Origin: Alkalibacterium olivapovliticus
Lineage (GTDB): Bacteria; Bacillota; Bacilli; Lactobacillales; Carnobacteriaceae_A
DNA: 64,000 bases
NCBI RefSeq assembly: GCF_003003275.1
Contig: NZ_PVTO01000013.1
Location: forward strand, 1 to 64,000
Direction: 5' to 3'
The notes under the pieces are model-generated. The model did not search any database and had not been told where the DNA came from. It saw only the letters and a list, made by a program, of their open reading frames with translations. Every line of letters begins with the position of its first letter. Position 1 is the first letter of the stretch. This document shows, piece by piece, positions 26,050 through 35,853 of this stretch. Made by a program: the position numbers and the translations under genes.

Positions 26050-28901
26050 GTGAAAAACTGGTTCAATCGCTGAAAAAGGCATTTATAGACCACAGAGTAA
26101 CAGGTTCTCACTATGATCCGAAACTGATTATTAATGATGTGAAGAAAAAGGAATACATGCTGACTGTTCTGCACGATGAACTGAACACGTGTGATCATTT
26201 CTTTTTCTCGGTAGCTTTTCTTACTCAGGATGGATTGGCTTCTTTAAAGGCGCAGTTTGCAGACTTGCATAGGCGTGGGGTTAAAGGACGTATCCTCACA
26301 TCTGTTTACTTAGCCTTCAATCAGCCGGATGTGTTTAAAGACTTGCTGACCATTCCAAACATTGAAGTCCGACTGTCTAAGAAAGAAGGATTCCATTCAA
26401 AAGGGTATCTCTTTAAACAAAAAGAGTACCAGTCGTTCATAGTTGGTAGCTCAAACCTGACGATGTCTGCATTAAAAGTCAATTATGAGTGGAATGTCAG
26501 ACTCACCACTCGCGATCATGGGCAGATGATACAAGACATAAATGAGCATATGGAAAAGGAATGGCACGAAGCTGACCTTCTGACACCTAAATGGATAGAA
26601 GATTATCGGGCCTCGTATAAACCCCTAGTTCAGTGGGTAGAGGATCCTGTTAAAGTTGATCCTGCTGACGTCTATATCACTCCCAATGTTATGCAGAAAG
26701 ATGCATTAAGAAATTTAGCTGGTTTGAGATCCCGCGGCGAGACAAAAGGCATTGTCGTTTCAGCAACTGGAACTGGAAAAACCTATTTATCAGCTTTTGA
26801 TGTTGGACAGGCTGAACCTGATAGAGTTCTATTCGTTGTACATAGAGAACAGATTTTAAATAAAGCAAAAGAAGATTATAGACGAATACTTGGTGGTAAG
26901 AAGGACGACTACGGAATTTTATCAGGAAGTAAAAAAGAAAGTAACGCCAAATACGTCTTTGCGACTGTACAGACAATGTCAAAAGCGCATATTTTAGACC
27001 AGTTTAAACAAGATCACTTTGATTATATTCTAATAGATGAAGTTCATAAGGCAGGAGCAAAGTCATATCGCCAGATTATTGATTATTTTGAGCCCAAATT
27101 TTTACTTGGAATGACGGCCACGCCTGAACGGACGGATGGGTTTAACATATTCGAACTGTTTGATTACAATATTGCTTACGAAATCCGTCTCCAGGAGGCT
27201 CTTGAAGAGGATATGCTTTGTCCGTTCCACTACTTTGGGGTCACTGAATTTGAGAAGAACGGCGAACTGCTCACTGATTCAGCTAATATTAATCAATTGG
27301 TTGAAAGAGAACGAGTCGACTACCTGATTGAAAAAATAAAGTACTATGGGTGTTCAAAAAACGATCCAAAAGGGCTAATCTTCTGTAGCCGCAAGGATGA
27401 AGCTGAGCAGTTATCTCACTTATTCAATCAAAAGGGATACCCCAGCAGCTACTTATCTGGAGAGGATTCCCTAGACAAACGGGAAGAAGAGGTCAATCGT
27501 CTGGAAAACGGTAAGATCAATTATATTTTCACTGTTGATATATTCAACGAAGGAATCGACATTCCAAAAATCAATCAAATCGTGATGCTGAGAAATACCC
27601 AGTCCAATATAATTTTCATCCAGCAGCTGGGAAGGGGTCTACGTAAAGACACGTCAAAAGATTACGTAACAGTCATTGATTTCATTGGGAATTACAAGAA
27701 TAACTATATGATTCCTATGGCTTTGTCTGGAGATACATCAAGAAATAAGAATGGATTGAGAAAAGATACCTATGATACTCATTTCATTTCCGGCATTTCA
27801 AGTATCAACTTTGAATCTATCGCCAAAAAGCAGATTTTTCAGTCAATTAATCAAATAAAGCTGGATTCGATGAAAGAATTAAGGAAAGAATTTGATCTGC
27901 TGTATAATCGTATTGGGCGTGTGCCTTACTTAAAAGACTTTCAGATCAATCAGACCATCGACCCTTATATTCTGGCGACTAAGAAAAAAAGTTACTATGA
28001 CTTCTTAGTTTATATGAAACAGAACAAAAAATTGCTTACAGAATCAGAGCAGCGGTACCTCCAAATTGCTTCCAGAGAATTTCTTGCAGGGATGAGAAAG
28101 CATGAATTGATTTTTCTCAAAACACTGATTGAAGATAACACTTCAATCAGTAATATCGAATCATTAACTAAATTGTTTAAGGATAATGGACTTATCAGCA
28201 ATGAAAAAACAATTCGTTCAGTCATTAAGACACTGACGCTCACATTCTATACAGCATCAACAGCAAAGACATATGATAATCATTCATTTATTGACTATAC
28301 CGACAATGGAATACAATTGAGCAATCTGTTTAATGAAGCCTTAAGAAATGATTACTTTAAACAACTGCTGATGGATATTTTGGAGACGGGCCTGCTGAAA
28401 TCTGAAGCATTCAGAACTGATTCACCCCTATCGCGTTATCAGAAATATAAACGAAAAGATGTTCTGAGATTACTTAACTGGAAAGAGCAAATGGTCGACC
28501 AGAATATTGGAGGATACACAGCCAAAGATGGTGAGTTTGTTATATTCATTACTTTGGAAAAAGGAGAAGAATTCTCTGGTGCACTAATGGCTTATGAAGA
28601 CGAATTAATGGATTCATCTACATTGAAGTGGTTCACTAAGTCTCCTCGAACGCTAAATTCTCCAGAAGTCAAAAAATTGCAGGATCCTGGGAACTGGACT
28701 TATCGAGTTTTTGCAAAGAAATCTGATGATGAGGGGACCGATTTCTACTATCTTGGAGAATGCACCCCGGTTCAGGACAGTATTGAGGGATTAAATAAGC
28801 CCATTCAAGATGGCACTAAAAAATCGGTTGTAGAAATGCTCTTGAAATTCGATGAACCGATTGAAAATAGTCTATTTCAGTATTTAACAGTATTAGAATA
28901 A
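26046..28901 (+). CDS. PLD-nuclease-like / SF2 helicase / DUF3427 protein (951 aa)
   Basis: Three parts are visible. Residues 1-200 form a phospholipase-D-like domain with one HxK motif (His117-Ser-Lys119) and GSSNLT (134-139). Residues 215-560 form a superfamily 2 helicase with Walker A ATGTGKT (240-246), DEVH (331-334), TATP (357-360) and motif VI QLGRGLR (527-533). Residues 570-951 match the length and place of a DUF3427 tail. The architecture is known as PLD-DEAD-DUF3427 and resembles restriction or repair effectors. Its tight link to a Nudix gene suggests a two-gene genome-maintenance or defence module; the role is inference. Confidence 0.85.
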   Translation: MSEKLVQSLKKAFIDHRVTGSHYDPKLIINDVKKKEYMLTVLHDELNTCDHFFFSVAFLTQDGLASLKAQFADLHRRGVKGRILTSVYLAFNQPDVFKDLLTIPNIEVRLSKKEGFHSKGYLFKQKEYQSFIVGSSNLTMSALKVNYEWNVRLTTRDHGQMIQDINEHMEKEWHEADLLTPKWIEDYRASYKPLVQWVEDPVKVDPADVYITPNVMQKDALRNLAGLRSRGETKGIVVSATGTGKTYLSAFDVGQAEPDRVLFVVHREQILNKAKEDYRRILGGKKDDYGILSGSKKESNAKYVFATVQTMSKAHILDQFKQDHFDYILIDEVHKAGAKSYRQIIDYFEPKFLLGMTATPERTDGFNIFELFDYNIAYEIRLQEALEEDMLCPFHYFGVTEFEKNGELLTDSANINQLVERERVDYLIEKIKYYGCSKNDPKGLIFCSRKDEAEQLSHLFNQKGYPSSYLSGEDSLDKREEEVNRLENGKINYIFTVDIFNEGIDIPKINQIVMLRNTQSNIIFIQQLGRGLRKDTSKDYVTVIDFIGNYKNNYMIPMALSGDTSRNKNGLRKDTYDTHFISGISSINFESIAKKQIFQSINQIKLDSMKELRKEFDLLYNRIGRVPYLKDFQINQTIDPYILATKKKSYYDFLVYMKQNKKLLTESEQRYLQIASREFLAGMRKHELIFLKTLIEDNTSISNIESLTKLFKDNGLISNEKTIRSVIKTLTLTFYTASTAKTYDNHSFIDYTDNGIQLSNLFNEALRNDYFKQLLMDILETGLLKSEAFRTDSPLSRYQKYKRKDVLRLLNWKEQMVDQNIGGYTAKDGEFVIFITLEKGEEFSGALMAYEDELMDSSTLKWFTKSPRTLNSPEVKKLQDPGNWTYRVFAKKSDDEGTDFYYLGECTPVQDSIEGLNKPIQDGTKKSVVEMLLKFDEPIENSLFQYLTVLE

Positions 28902-28903
28902 AT

Positions 28904-28942
28904 AAACAGATCCCTTCTCCGTTTGAGAGAGGGGATCTGTTT
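28904..28942. terminator. Bidirectional terminator between helicase and GGDEF genes
   Basis: AACAGATCCCTTCTC and GAGAGGGGATCTGTT form a long stem. It lies just past the helicase stop on one side and 6 bases from the GGDEF stop on the other. Confidence 0.8.
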
Positions 28943-28947
28943 GTCTG

Positions 28948-30807
28948 TTAAATAGCTTTAGAGTGACGTTTGTTTTCGTACATAGCCGAATCGGCTTTAT
29001 TTAGAAGGCCTAGAACACTCTGACTGTCTTTAGGGTAGTAGGCAAAGCCGACACTTGGGGTGCTGACGACTTCGTACCCGTTTATGTTATAGGACTGGTT
29101 CAGCTTGTTCAACAACTGGCTGGCCCGTCTCATTGCATCATCATAATGATCAAGATTATCTATCAGGATGGTAAACTCGTCCCCGCCTAAACGAGCAGCA
29201 TAGTCTTGTTCTGTGACCATCGATTTGATACGGGAAGAAACAGCGGCAAGGAGTGAGTCACCAAAAGCATGACCGTATTCATCATTGATGTTTTTAAAGT
29301 TATTCAGGTCCATAAAGATTACAGCAAACTTCTTATCATTGATTTTAGCGTCTTTGATTGCCGTCTGGAGCACATCTTCAAAGCAGATGCGGTTAGCCAG
29401 ATGAGTCAGGTGGTCATGGAATGCCATGTATTGGATCTGTTCCTGATTAATCTTATTCTCTGTCACATCTCGAGCAATGGCATAAACGCCGACCACTTTA
29501 TTATCTACTTTGATGGGAATATGTGTAATGCTTAAATAGTAAAATTCTTGTAGTTTGTTAGTCAGTGGCAAGTCATAATGCTTGAACACGCCATTTTTTG
29601 CATTAGTGAAATGCTGCTGTACCGTCTCCTGATGGTCCGGGTGAATAAAATTAAGAAGGGGACGTCCAACTAGCTCGGCTTGCGTGCACGCTAGGATTTC
29701 AGCCCCCTTTTCATTTACACTTTCCACTATGCCATCTAAATTGAACGAAAAGGCAGCGTCTGGGTGATGATCAAACAAAGAGCGGTAGCGTTCCTGATTC
29801 GTTTCCAGTTTCTCCAGATTTGTTAAGTACTTGTTTAATAGTTTCTGATTATCTGAGAAGAATAAAAACTGCCTAACCATAATTAAGGTAATCGACACAC
29901 CTAATCCGACAAGGATAGCATCCACACTAGTAGTGGTCAGAATTCTAAAGGTGAAAAGGATGATTAGACTAGCATAAGGAAAGAGTAGGTGAAACACATG
30001 TAGGCGTTTTTCCAGTAATAAACGAGAAGGGATTAATGAGTTCTGTTCTTCTTTCTCAAGCAGACCGGTATAGCCAATCAGCATAACTCCCAGAATAAAC
30101 AAGGGATCTGTCCAGCTGCCTGAAAAGTATTCATTGAAACTGATCATATAAACAAAAGCAGTATCGGCTATTATATAGGTCAGGAGCCCTGCCGATAAGA
30201 AAAGCAGCATTTTGTGGGAGAAGATTTTTTGTCCAGTAAAATATAAAATAAGAACGAATAAAGCAAGGGCCAGATCACCGATAGGATAGGCTAACGAAAC
30301 GGCTACAGCCAGCAGTGAAATATCCCCGGCAGCTATAATCGGACTGAGGATAAAATACCAGCTGAATGTCACAAGCATAACCATTACAAGAAGAATATCG
30401 GATAGATGGCGCATCAATACGAGGTTGCGTTTTTCCTGATGCAATTTGTATACGAAAGCACCAATGTAGAATGCTATATTCAGCACATAGAAGATGTCAG
30501 GTACCCCTGGGTAGGGAACCTCTAAACCAAGTATACTTTCATATGTAATCCACAACACTTCAGCAACAAGGTAACTGGCAGTTCCAAGGGTTAGAAGAAA
30601 CCAGAACAGTTTATTTTCAGGTGGACTGCGCCGAACTGTGTGATAAAGCCAGATGGTCGGTACAGCACTCCCTATAAGTGACAGAACGTTTCCGCCCCAG
30701 GTTAAAGGTGATGAGTAATCTTGAAAGAGAAAAATCCATACGTAATAAGAAGCGGTGAATAAAAATATAAAACCCAGCCAATACGCATTCTTTCGGTTAG
30801 TAGTCAT
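28948..30807 (-). CDS. Membrane-bound PAS-GGDEF diguanylate cyclase
   Basis: 619 residues. About ten hydrophobic helices fill the first 315 residues, followed by a short coiled linker (DNQKLLNKYLTNLEKLETNQERY), a PAS domain (about 335-450, SLFDHHPDAAFSFNLDGIV...) and a C-terminal GGDEF domain. The catalytic motif RLGGDEF is intact. The inhibitory I-site, normally RxxD five residues before GGDEF, reads TEQD, so product inhibition is probably lost. The MASE-like sensor plus PAS suggests it responds to a membrane or redox signal. No EAL partner lies nearby. Confidence 0.9.
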   Translation of the reverse strand: MTTNRKNAYWLGFIFLFTASYYVWIFLFQDYSSPLTWGGNVLSLIGSAVPTIWLYHTVRRSPPENKLFWFLLTLGTASYLVAEVLWITYESILGLEVPYPGVPDIFYVLNIAFYIGAFVYKLHQEKRNLVLMRHLSDILLVMVMLVTFSWYFILSPIIAAGDISLLAVAVSLAYPIGDLALALFVLILYFTGQKIFSHKMLLFLSAGLLTYIIADTAFVYMISFNEYFSGSWTDPLFILGVMLIGYTGLLEKEEQNSLIPSRLLLEKRLHVFHLLFPYASLIILFTFRILTTTSVDAILVGLGVSITLIMVRQFLFFSDNQKLLNKYLTNLEKLETNQERYRSLFDHHPDAAFSFNLDGIVESVNEKGAEILACTQAELVGRPLLNFIHPDHQETVQQHFTNAKNGVFKHYDLPLTNKLQEFYYLSITHIPIKVDNKVVGVYAIARDVTENKINQEQIQYMAFHDHLTHLANRICFEDVLQTAIKDAKINDKKFAVIFMDLNNFKNINDEYGHAFGDSLLAAVSSRIKSMVTEQDYAARLGGDEFTILIDNLDHYDDAMRRASQLLNKLNQSYNINGYEVVSTPSVGFAYYPKDSQSVLGLLNKADSAMYENKRHSKAI

Positions 30808-31368
30808 AAGAGTATCTCCTTATTATTATAAGAAGCTAAGTATTATCTCTAACAATAGGATAATATTAACAACGTGGACGGGGTCTTTCTTTAAACGAAA
30901 ACCATTAACATAGTTATTAATATTCATTGATGTTATAAGCATTATACTACGTTTTCATCAGTATATACTAACAATATGCTGTAAAATGTGAACTTTTTGT
31001 AACAACTATTATATAACGCTTGTTCCAAAGGGTCATCACCACGAGTCTAAGGTAAATGGGTAATGTAAATTAATTAGAAAATAAACAGTATTTTTGAATA
31101 TAAAAAGATGAAACCGTGTTTTTATACATATTTATACTATAAGCTGAAAGTGAGATGCAATCTGGAATCATTTTTTATGTCCGATTGTGGGTTGACGAAA
31201 ATCGTTAATGCCTCACGATTAAATAGGGTATTTTTATTCTTAAGAGGATACAAGCACTGTAATCTTACCATTAGAGCCATCTGATCTTAATTGAAACTGT
31301 TATAAGTGGAAAAACAGAAAAGCTTGTTTTACTATTAAGTAAAGTAACAGGGAAGTAGAGGTGTGATT
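30808..31368. other. 561-base AT-rich intergenic region, divergent promoters
   Basis: The region lies between a minus-strand and a plus-strand gene and must hold both promoters. AAGGAG for the GGDEF gene and a -10-like TATAAT on the minus strand (bases 30941-30946 read in reverse) are visible. No ORF, RNA gene or strong hairpin stands out. Confidence 0.5.
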
Positions 31369-32355
31369 ATGGGGATCGTCTTATTTATTCTGGGGACAAG
31401 TGTGACCGTCTTCACTGTAGTGGATTTGATCTGGACAACGCTGTGGATCGACGGAGGGGCTGGACCCATTTCTAAACGGATTGCCAGAGTGACCTGGATG
31501 ATGACAAAGAAAATCAGTAAAAATAGAAAAGGCTTATTCAATATCGTTGGGCCCTTAATACTGGTGTTTACCTTGCTAAGCTGGGTTCTGTTGCTGTGGC
31601 TGGGATTAACGGTACTGTTTTCTTCAGACCCAAACTCTATTGTAAAAACCACATTCGATGGGCCTGTAATGTGGTACGAACGGGTCTATTTCACGGGTTT
31701 TTCACTTTTCACGCTGGGAATAGGGGATTATTCTCCTCAACCGGGTCTATGGCAGATTATCACAGCCATCAATTCAGGAATGGGGATACTGCTGTTAACA
31801 TTAGGGGCATCCTACACAATTTCAGTCATTAGTGCTGTTGTTAAAAAGCGCGCAGTTGCCCGCACAATCACTGGATTAGGCGAAAATAGTACGGAGATTA
31901 TACAAAAAGCCTGGAATGGCGAAGATTTTTACCAGCTTGATTTATTTCTAATGAATGTCTCCTCGCAAATAACCGAGCTGACGCAGCAGCATCAAGCTTA
32001 TCCGTTACTGCACTACTACCACAGTCAGAAACCAGATGAGTCGAGTGCCGTAGGGATAGCGATTCTGGATGATCTGCTGACGATACTCTATTATGGAGTG
32101 GACGATAAAAGCACAGTGAATATGCCCCTGCTCATTGAAGCGAGGTCAAGTATTGGAACCTATTTGGAAACGATGACGTCTGCTTTCATTAAGCAGGCGG
32201 AGACTGTTCCACCAGCTCCAACATTAAGTAATCTGAAAGGAGAATCAGTGCCGCTCGTTTCAGAAGACACGTTCTCTAAACAAATTGATAGTATCAGTCA
32301 GCGAAGAAAACAATTGCTGGGAGCTGTTCAAGCGGATAACCATGAGTGGCCCTGA
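31369..32355 (+). CDS. Ion-channel protein with a potassium-channel-like pore
   Basis: 328 residues from ATG 31369, chosen because AGTAGAGG is 7 bases upstream. Three hydrophobic helices are seen (about 1-22, 47-70, 120-148). Between the last two lies a pore-loop sequence ending FTLGIGDYSPQ, which aligns with the filter TVGYGD of potassium channels with Val and Tyr replaced by Leu and Ile. The remaining 180 residues form a soluble helical tail. It could be a nonselective or K+ channel. Confidence 0.75.
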   Translation: MGIVLFILGTSVTVFTVVDLIWTTLWIDGGAGPISKRIARVTWMMTKKISKNRKGLFNIVGPLILVFTLLSWVLLLWLGLTVLFSSDPNSIVKTTFDGPVMWYERVYFTGFSLFTLGIGDYSPQPGLWQIITAINSGMGILLLTLGASYTISVISAVVKKRAVARTITGLGENSTEIIQKAWNGEDFYQLDLFLMNVSSQITELTQQHQAYPLLHYYHSQKPDESSAVGIAILDDLLTILYYGVDDKSTVNMPLLIEARSSIGTYLETMTSAFIKQAETVPPAPTLSNLKGESVPLVSEDTFSKQIDSISQRRKQLLGAVQADNHEWP

Positions 32356-32370
32356 TTTTATAGAAAAAGC

Positions 32371-32416
32371 AAATACCCCCTTCGGTAGCCAAGATGAGCT
32401 GCCTTAGGGGGTATTT
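32371..32416 (+). terminator. Terminator after the channel gene
   Basis: AAATACCCCCT and AGGGGGTATTT form the outer stem, with an inner CGGTAGC/GCTGCC pairing. Confidence 0.75.
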
Positions 32417-32457
32417 TGTGTAGAAATCAATGTTAAGCAGAATTTACTGAAAATACT

Positions 32458-33420
32458 CTAAACTGCTATAGGGTAGTTTGCATTGGTCAGATACGTATTC
32501 AGGAAATATTTTACGCGCGTTCGGTACAATTCTTTATCTGCAACATAAGCATAACCATGCTTGGCTCCCAAAGCGATATACAAATCTTTTGGACCCTTGG
32601 CAGCATGATAGAGCTCGTAGGCCATATGAGTAGGGACAAAATCGTCATCGTCGCCGTGAATGAATAAAATAGGAGTCGATGATTTCTTGACTTGTTCTTC
32701 CGGACTGGCTTCTCCAAACCAGTAACCGGCTTTTACTTTTGTGATTAAACTGGTCATGGGAATAAAGGGATATTGCGGCAATTTATACATAGATTTCAGC
32801 TGATGAGCCATTTCTTTTGTAACAGAGCTGTATCCGCAGTCTTCTATGATCGCCTTGACGTTGTGTGGCAGTGTTTCGCCACTGACATTCATGACGGTGG
32901 CTGCTCCCATACTCAATCCATATAAAATGATCTCACTGTCTTCACCATAATCGGCTATCAGTTTTTCGATCCAGCTGACATAATCTTTTCGTTCGTGCCA
33001 GCCAAATCCGATATAGTTGCCTTCACTGCTTCCGTGCCCTCTGGCATCAGGAATGAGCAAATTGAATCCCAGGTCAAAATACAGTTTAGCCCAAGGGGCC
33101 ATGTCCCGGTTGCTCCCGCCGTAGCCATGCGCAATAATCGCAAATTTCTTTGTCTGTTCGTCATGTGGAATCAGCATTCCGGATAAAGTGAGCTCATCAG
33201 TGGAGCGAATCGTCAACGTTTCCTTGTTTACAGATCGATACCATTCTTTTTCATCGGTCCATGGATCATCCGGCATAATCTCTTCCATGGTGTATTCATC
33301 AATAAACTCTTTTTTGTTAATGCCGACTGCTGTTTTATAGAAGTGGGCACTGGCGTAGGCTAATGCAGAAGCTGCTAAACCGGCAGTACCAAGGATTCCC
33401 CATTTGACTGACTTTTTCAT
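32458..33420 (-). CDS. Membrane-anchored alpha/beta hydrolase
   Basis: 320 residues. An N-terminal helix (about 7-25) anchors it to the membrane. The hydrolase has AIIAHGYGGSNRDM (oxyanion), PDARGHGSSEG, nucleophile GLSMGA, acid in HGDDDDFVP and the His in GAKHGYAY. It resembles the B. subtilis YqkD-type cell-surface hydrolases. Substrate unknown. AAGGAT precedes the ATG. Confidence 0.85.
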   Translation of the reverse strand: MKKSVKWGILGTAGLAASALAYASAHFYKTAVGINKKEFIDEYTMEEIMPDDPWTDEKEWYRSVNKETLTIRSTDELTLSGMLIPHDEQTKKFAIIAHGYGGSNRDMAPWAKLYFDLGFNLLIPDARGHGSSEGNYIGFGWHERKDYVSWIEKLIADYGEDSEIILYGLSMGAATVMNVSGETLPHNVKAIIEDCGYSSVTKEMAHQLKSMYKLPQYPFIPMTSLITKVKAGYWFGEASPEEQVKKSSTPILFIHGDDDDFVPTHMAYELYHAAKGPKDLYIALGAKHGYAYVADKELYRTRVKYFLNTYLTNANYPIAV

Positions 33421-33512
33421 AAGTATCTATCCTTTCGTATTCTAAAGGTCTTTTTTCTATTGTACAGTAAAGGCGTGAAAAAACTGAGACTAAATACAAT
33501 TTGTCAGGTACC

Positions 33513-33559
33513 TTGACATCAGTTTCGATATAATGTTTAATATACCCTATAGGGTATAT
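33513..33559 (+). promoter_or_regulatory. Promoter and CstR/CsoR-type operator of the persulfide operon
   Basis: A perfect 20-base palindrome, ATATACCCTATAGGGTATAT, at 33540-33559 has the ATACC...GGTAT form of CsoR-family operators. It overlaps the expected -10 zone of a promoter with a perfect -35 TTGACA at 33513-33518. It lies 30 bases upstream of the first gene of an operon whose last gene is cstR, so autoregulation is the natural reading. Confidence 0.8.
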
Positions 33560-33589
33560 AACCCTTTTTTATGTTAGGAGGATAAAGAG

Positions 33590-33907
33590 TTGTTTGGATT
33601 ATTTAAAAGTATACCATCAGTCAATACAGCACAATTAGAAGCAGAATTACGTAATAAACCAATGATTCTGGATGTGAGAACACCTGGAGAATACCGTGTA
33701 GGGCATATTCCGGGAGCTAAAAATGTTCCATTGAATACAATTGAGCAGTATCAAGGAAAAAAACAGGCAAAACTGTATGTAGTGTGTCAATCCGGCATGA
33801 GAAGTAAACGAGTGGCATCCTCGCTGAAGAAAAAAGGATACGAGGTTGTGAACGTTCGTGGTGGAATGAGTCAATGGAGTGGACACGTTAGAGGAGGAAC
33901 TAATTAA
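33590..33907 (+). CDS. Rhodanese-domain sulfurtransferase
   Basis: 105 residues from a TTG start, 7 bases after AGGAGGA. It is a single rhodanese domain with the active loop VVCQSGMRS (Cys66 carries the persulfide) and the CH2A-like MILDVRTPGEYRVGHIPGA. It hands sulfane sulfur to acceptors, here probably the CoA reductase encoded directly behind it. Confidence 0.92.
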   Translation: MFGLFKSIPSVNTAQLEAELRNKPMILDVRTPGEYRVGHIPGAKNVPLNTIEQYQGKKQAKLYVVCQSGMRSKRVASSLKKKGYEVVNVRGGMSQWSGHVRGGTN

Positions 33908-35563
33908 GTGGCTAAAATTGTTATTATAGGGGGAGTAGCTGGCGGCATGTCTGCAGCAACTCGTTTACGCCGATTAAAAGAAGATGCAGACATCATTATT
34001 TTTGAAAAAGGCCCGTATGTTTCGTTTGCGAACTGTGGACTGCCTTATTATGTATCAGGTGAAATATCAGAGCGTGATAAACTGATCGTTCAGACACCTG
34101 AAGCTTTATACGACCGGTTCAGACTGGATGTCAGAGCTGAACATGAAGTTACCTCAATCAATCCGGACAGTAAAACTGTAACAGTTAAGCACCATGGAGA
34201 ATTCCTAACTGAAGCATATGATCAGATCATCTTATCACCCGGCGCGCGGGCTTTTATTCCACCTATTGCAGGACTAAAAGAAGCAGACAATGTCTACACG
34301 CTGAGAAATGTACCAGATCTAGATAAGATCATGATGCGCATTGACGGCATGAATCCAAAGGAAGCGGTCGTAATCGGAGCCGGATTCATCGGGATAGAAA
34401 TGGCAGAAAACTTGAAACACAGAGGGATTGATGTCACACTTATTGAAAAGGCTCCTCACGTTCTTCCGCCTTTAGATGAAGAAATGGCTGCTTTTGTACA
34501 GAATGAATTGAAAGAACAAGGCGTGACCGTTATCACATCTCAGTCTGCTGTGGCATTTAAAGATGCCGGGAAACGGGTGGTATTGGAGGACGGTACTGAG
34601 TTTACTACTGATTTGACGATCATGTCTGTCGGGGTACAGCCTGAAAGTACATTGGCTGAACAGGCTGGGATAGAATTAGGCTTGCATGGCGGCATACTTG
34701 TTGACGAAACCTATCAGACAAGCGTGAAAGACATCTATGCAGTAGGGGATGCTATTGTCGTTAAAAACCAGATCACTGGAGAAGATGCTTTGATTGCATT
34801 AGCTTCTCCTGCCAATCGTCAGGGGCGTCAGGTAGCCGATAATATTGCCGGGATCAAGCGCTCAAATAAAGGAAGTATTGGAACAGCCATCGTTCGGGCA
34901 TTCGGACTGACTGCTGCATCAACAGGTTTGAGTGAACGTCAGGTGAAAATGGCGGGTCTTGACGTCGCTTCCGTCCACACACTGAGCAAAGACCATGCAG
35001 GGTATTATCCTGGTGCGACAGACATTACGCTTAAACTGGTGTTTGACCCGTCGTCTGGTAAGATTTACGGTGCTCAGGCAGTAGGCGTTAAAGGAGTCGA
35101 TAAACGAATCGATATTATTGCAACAGCTATTAAAGGCGAGCTTACAGTGCACGACTTGCCGGAATTGGAGTTCACCTATGCACCGCCGTTTGGATCAGCT
35201 AAAGATCCCGTCAACATGGCCGGCTATGCAGCGCTGAATATTATCGAAGGTATGAGTGACCAGGTCCAATGGCATCAACTAAACGAAGAACTGGCTAAGG
35301 GGGCGGTCCTTTTAGACGTTCGCAGTGAAGCTGAACTTAAAGACGGCTATTTCCCTGATTCAATCAATATTCCATTAAATGACTTGCGAGACCGCCTGTC
35401 TGAACTGGATATAAACCAGCCGTATATTATCAGTTGCCGAAGTGGTCAACGAAGCTATATTGGTGAACGTATTATGAAGCAAGCAGGCTTCAAAGTTAAA
35501 AATCTGGATGGTGCTTATGCACTTTACCAGACAGTGAAACCGGAGGAATTAGTTAATGTATAG
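33908..35563 (+). CDS. CoA-disulfide / CoA-persulfide reductase with C-terminal rhodanese
   Basis: A 551-residue flavoprotein with GTG start. It has FAD-binding GGVAGGMSAATRLRR (8-22), redox Cys43 in SFANCGLPYY, NAD(P)H-binding VVIGAGFIGIEMAENL (about 152-167), the dimerisation domain, and a fused rhodanese domain with Cys510 in CRSGQRS. This is the CoADR-RHD arrangement, which in Enterococcus acts as a CoA-persulfide reductase. The product would be CoA thiol plus sulfide. It abuts the first rhodanese gene. Confidence 0.93.
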   Translation: MAKIVIIGGVAGGMSAATRLRRLKEDADIIIFEKGPYVSFANCGLPYYVSGEISERDKLIVQTPEALYDRFRLDVRAEHEVTSINPDSKTVTVKHHGEFLTEAYDQIILSPGARAFIPPIAGLKEADNVYTLRNVPDLDKIMMRIDGMNPKEAVVIGAGFIGIEMAENLKHRGIDVTLIEKAPHVLPPLDEEMAAFVQNELKEQGVTVITSQSAVAFKDAGKRVVLEDGTEFTTDLTIMSVGVQPESTLAEQAGIELGLHGGILVDETYQTSVKDIYAVGDAIVVKNQITGEDALIALASPANRQGRQVADNIAGIKRSNKGSIGTAIVRAFGLTAASTGLSERQVKMAGLDVASVHTLSKDHAGYYPGATDITLKLVFDPSSGKIYGAQAVGVKGVDKRIDIIATAIKGELTVHDLPELEFTYAPPFGSAKDPVNMAGYAALNIIEGMSDQVQWHQLNEELAKGAVLLDVRSEAELKDGYFPDSINIPLNDLRDRLSELDINQPYIISCRSGQRSYIGERIMKQAGFKVKNLDGAYALYQTVKPEELVNV

Positions 35564-35852
35564 ATCGGTCAGTATGGATGAATTTGGGCAAAAGCAGAAA
35601 AGAGAAGAAATCTGTATAATCGATGTGAGAGAAGCAGATGAGTTTTCTTCTGGACATATCCCTGGTGCTGTCAGTATGCCGTTGAGTGGATTAGCTCAAG
35701 GATATGAGGGGCTTGATAAAGGAACAGAATACCATGTGGTTTGCTTGTCAGGTGGCCGTTCATCAATGGCGTGTGAATTTTTGAGTAATGAAGGGTATGA
35801 TGTTGTTAATGTCATGGGTGGCATGTCAGCCTGGAGAGGGGAAATCGAGTAA
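35556..35852 (+). CDS. Rhodanese-domain sulfurtransferase
   Basis: 98 residues with the active loop VVCLSGGRSS (Cys63) and IDVREADEFSSGHIPGA. It overlaps the reductase gene by 8 bases. It is the third rhodanese domain in the operon; the different loop (CLSGGR against CQSGMR) suggests a different partner. Confidence 0.9.
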   Translation: MYRSVSMDEFGQKQKREEICIIDVREADEFSSGHIPGAVSMPLSGLAQGYEGLDKGTEYHVVCLSGGRSSMACEFLSNEGYDVVNVMGGMSAWRGEIE

Positions 35853-35853
35853 G

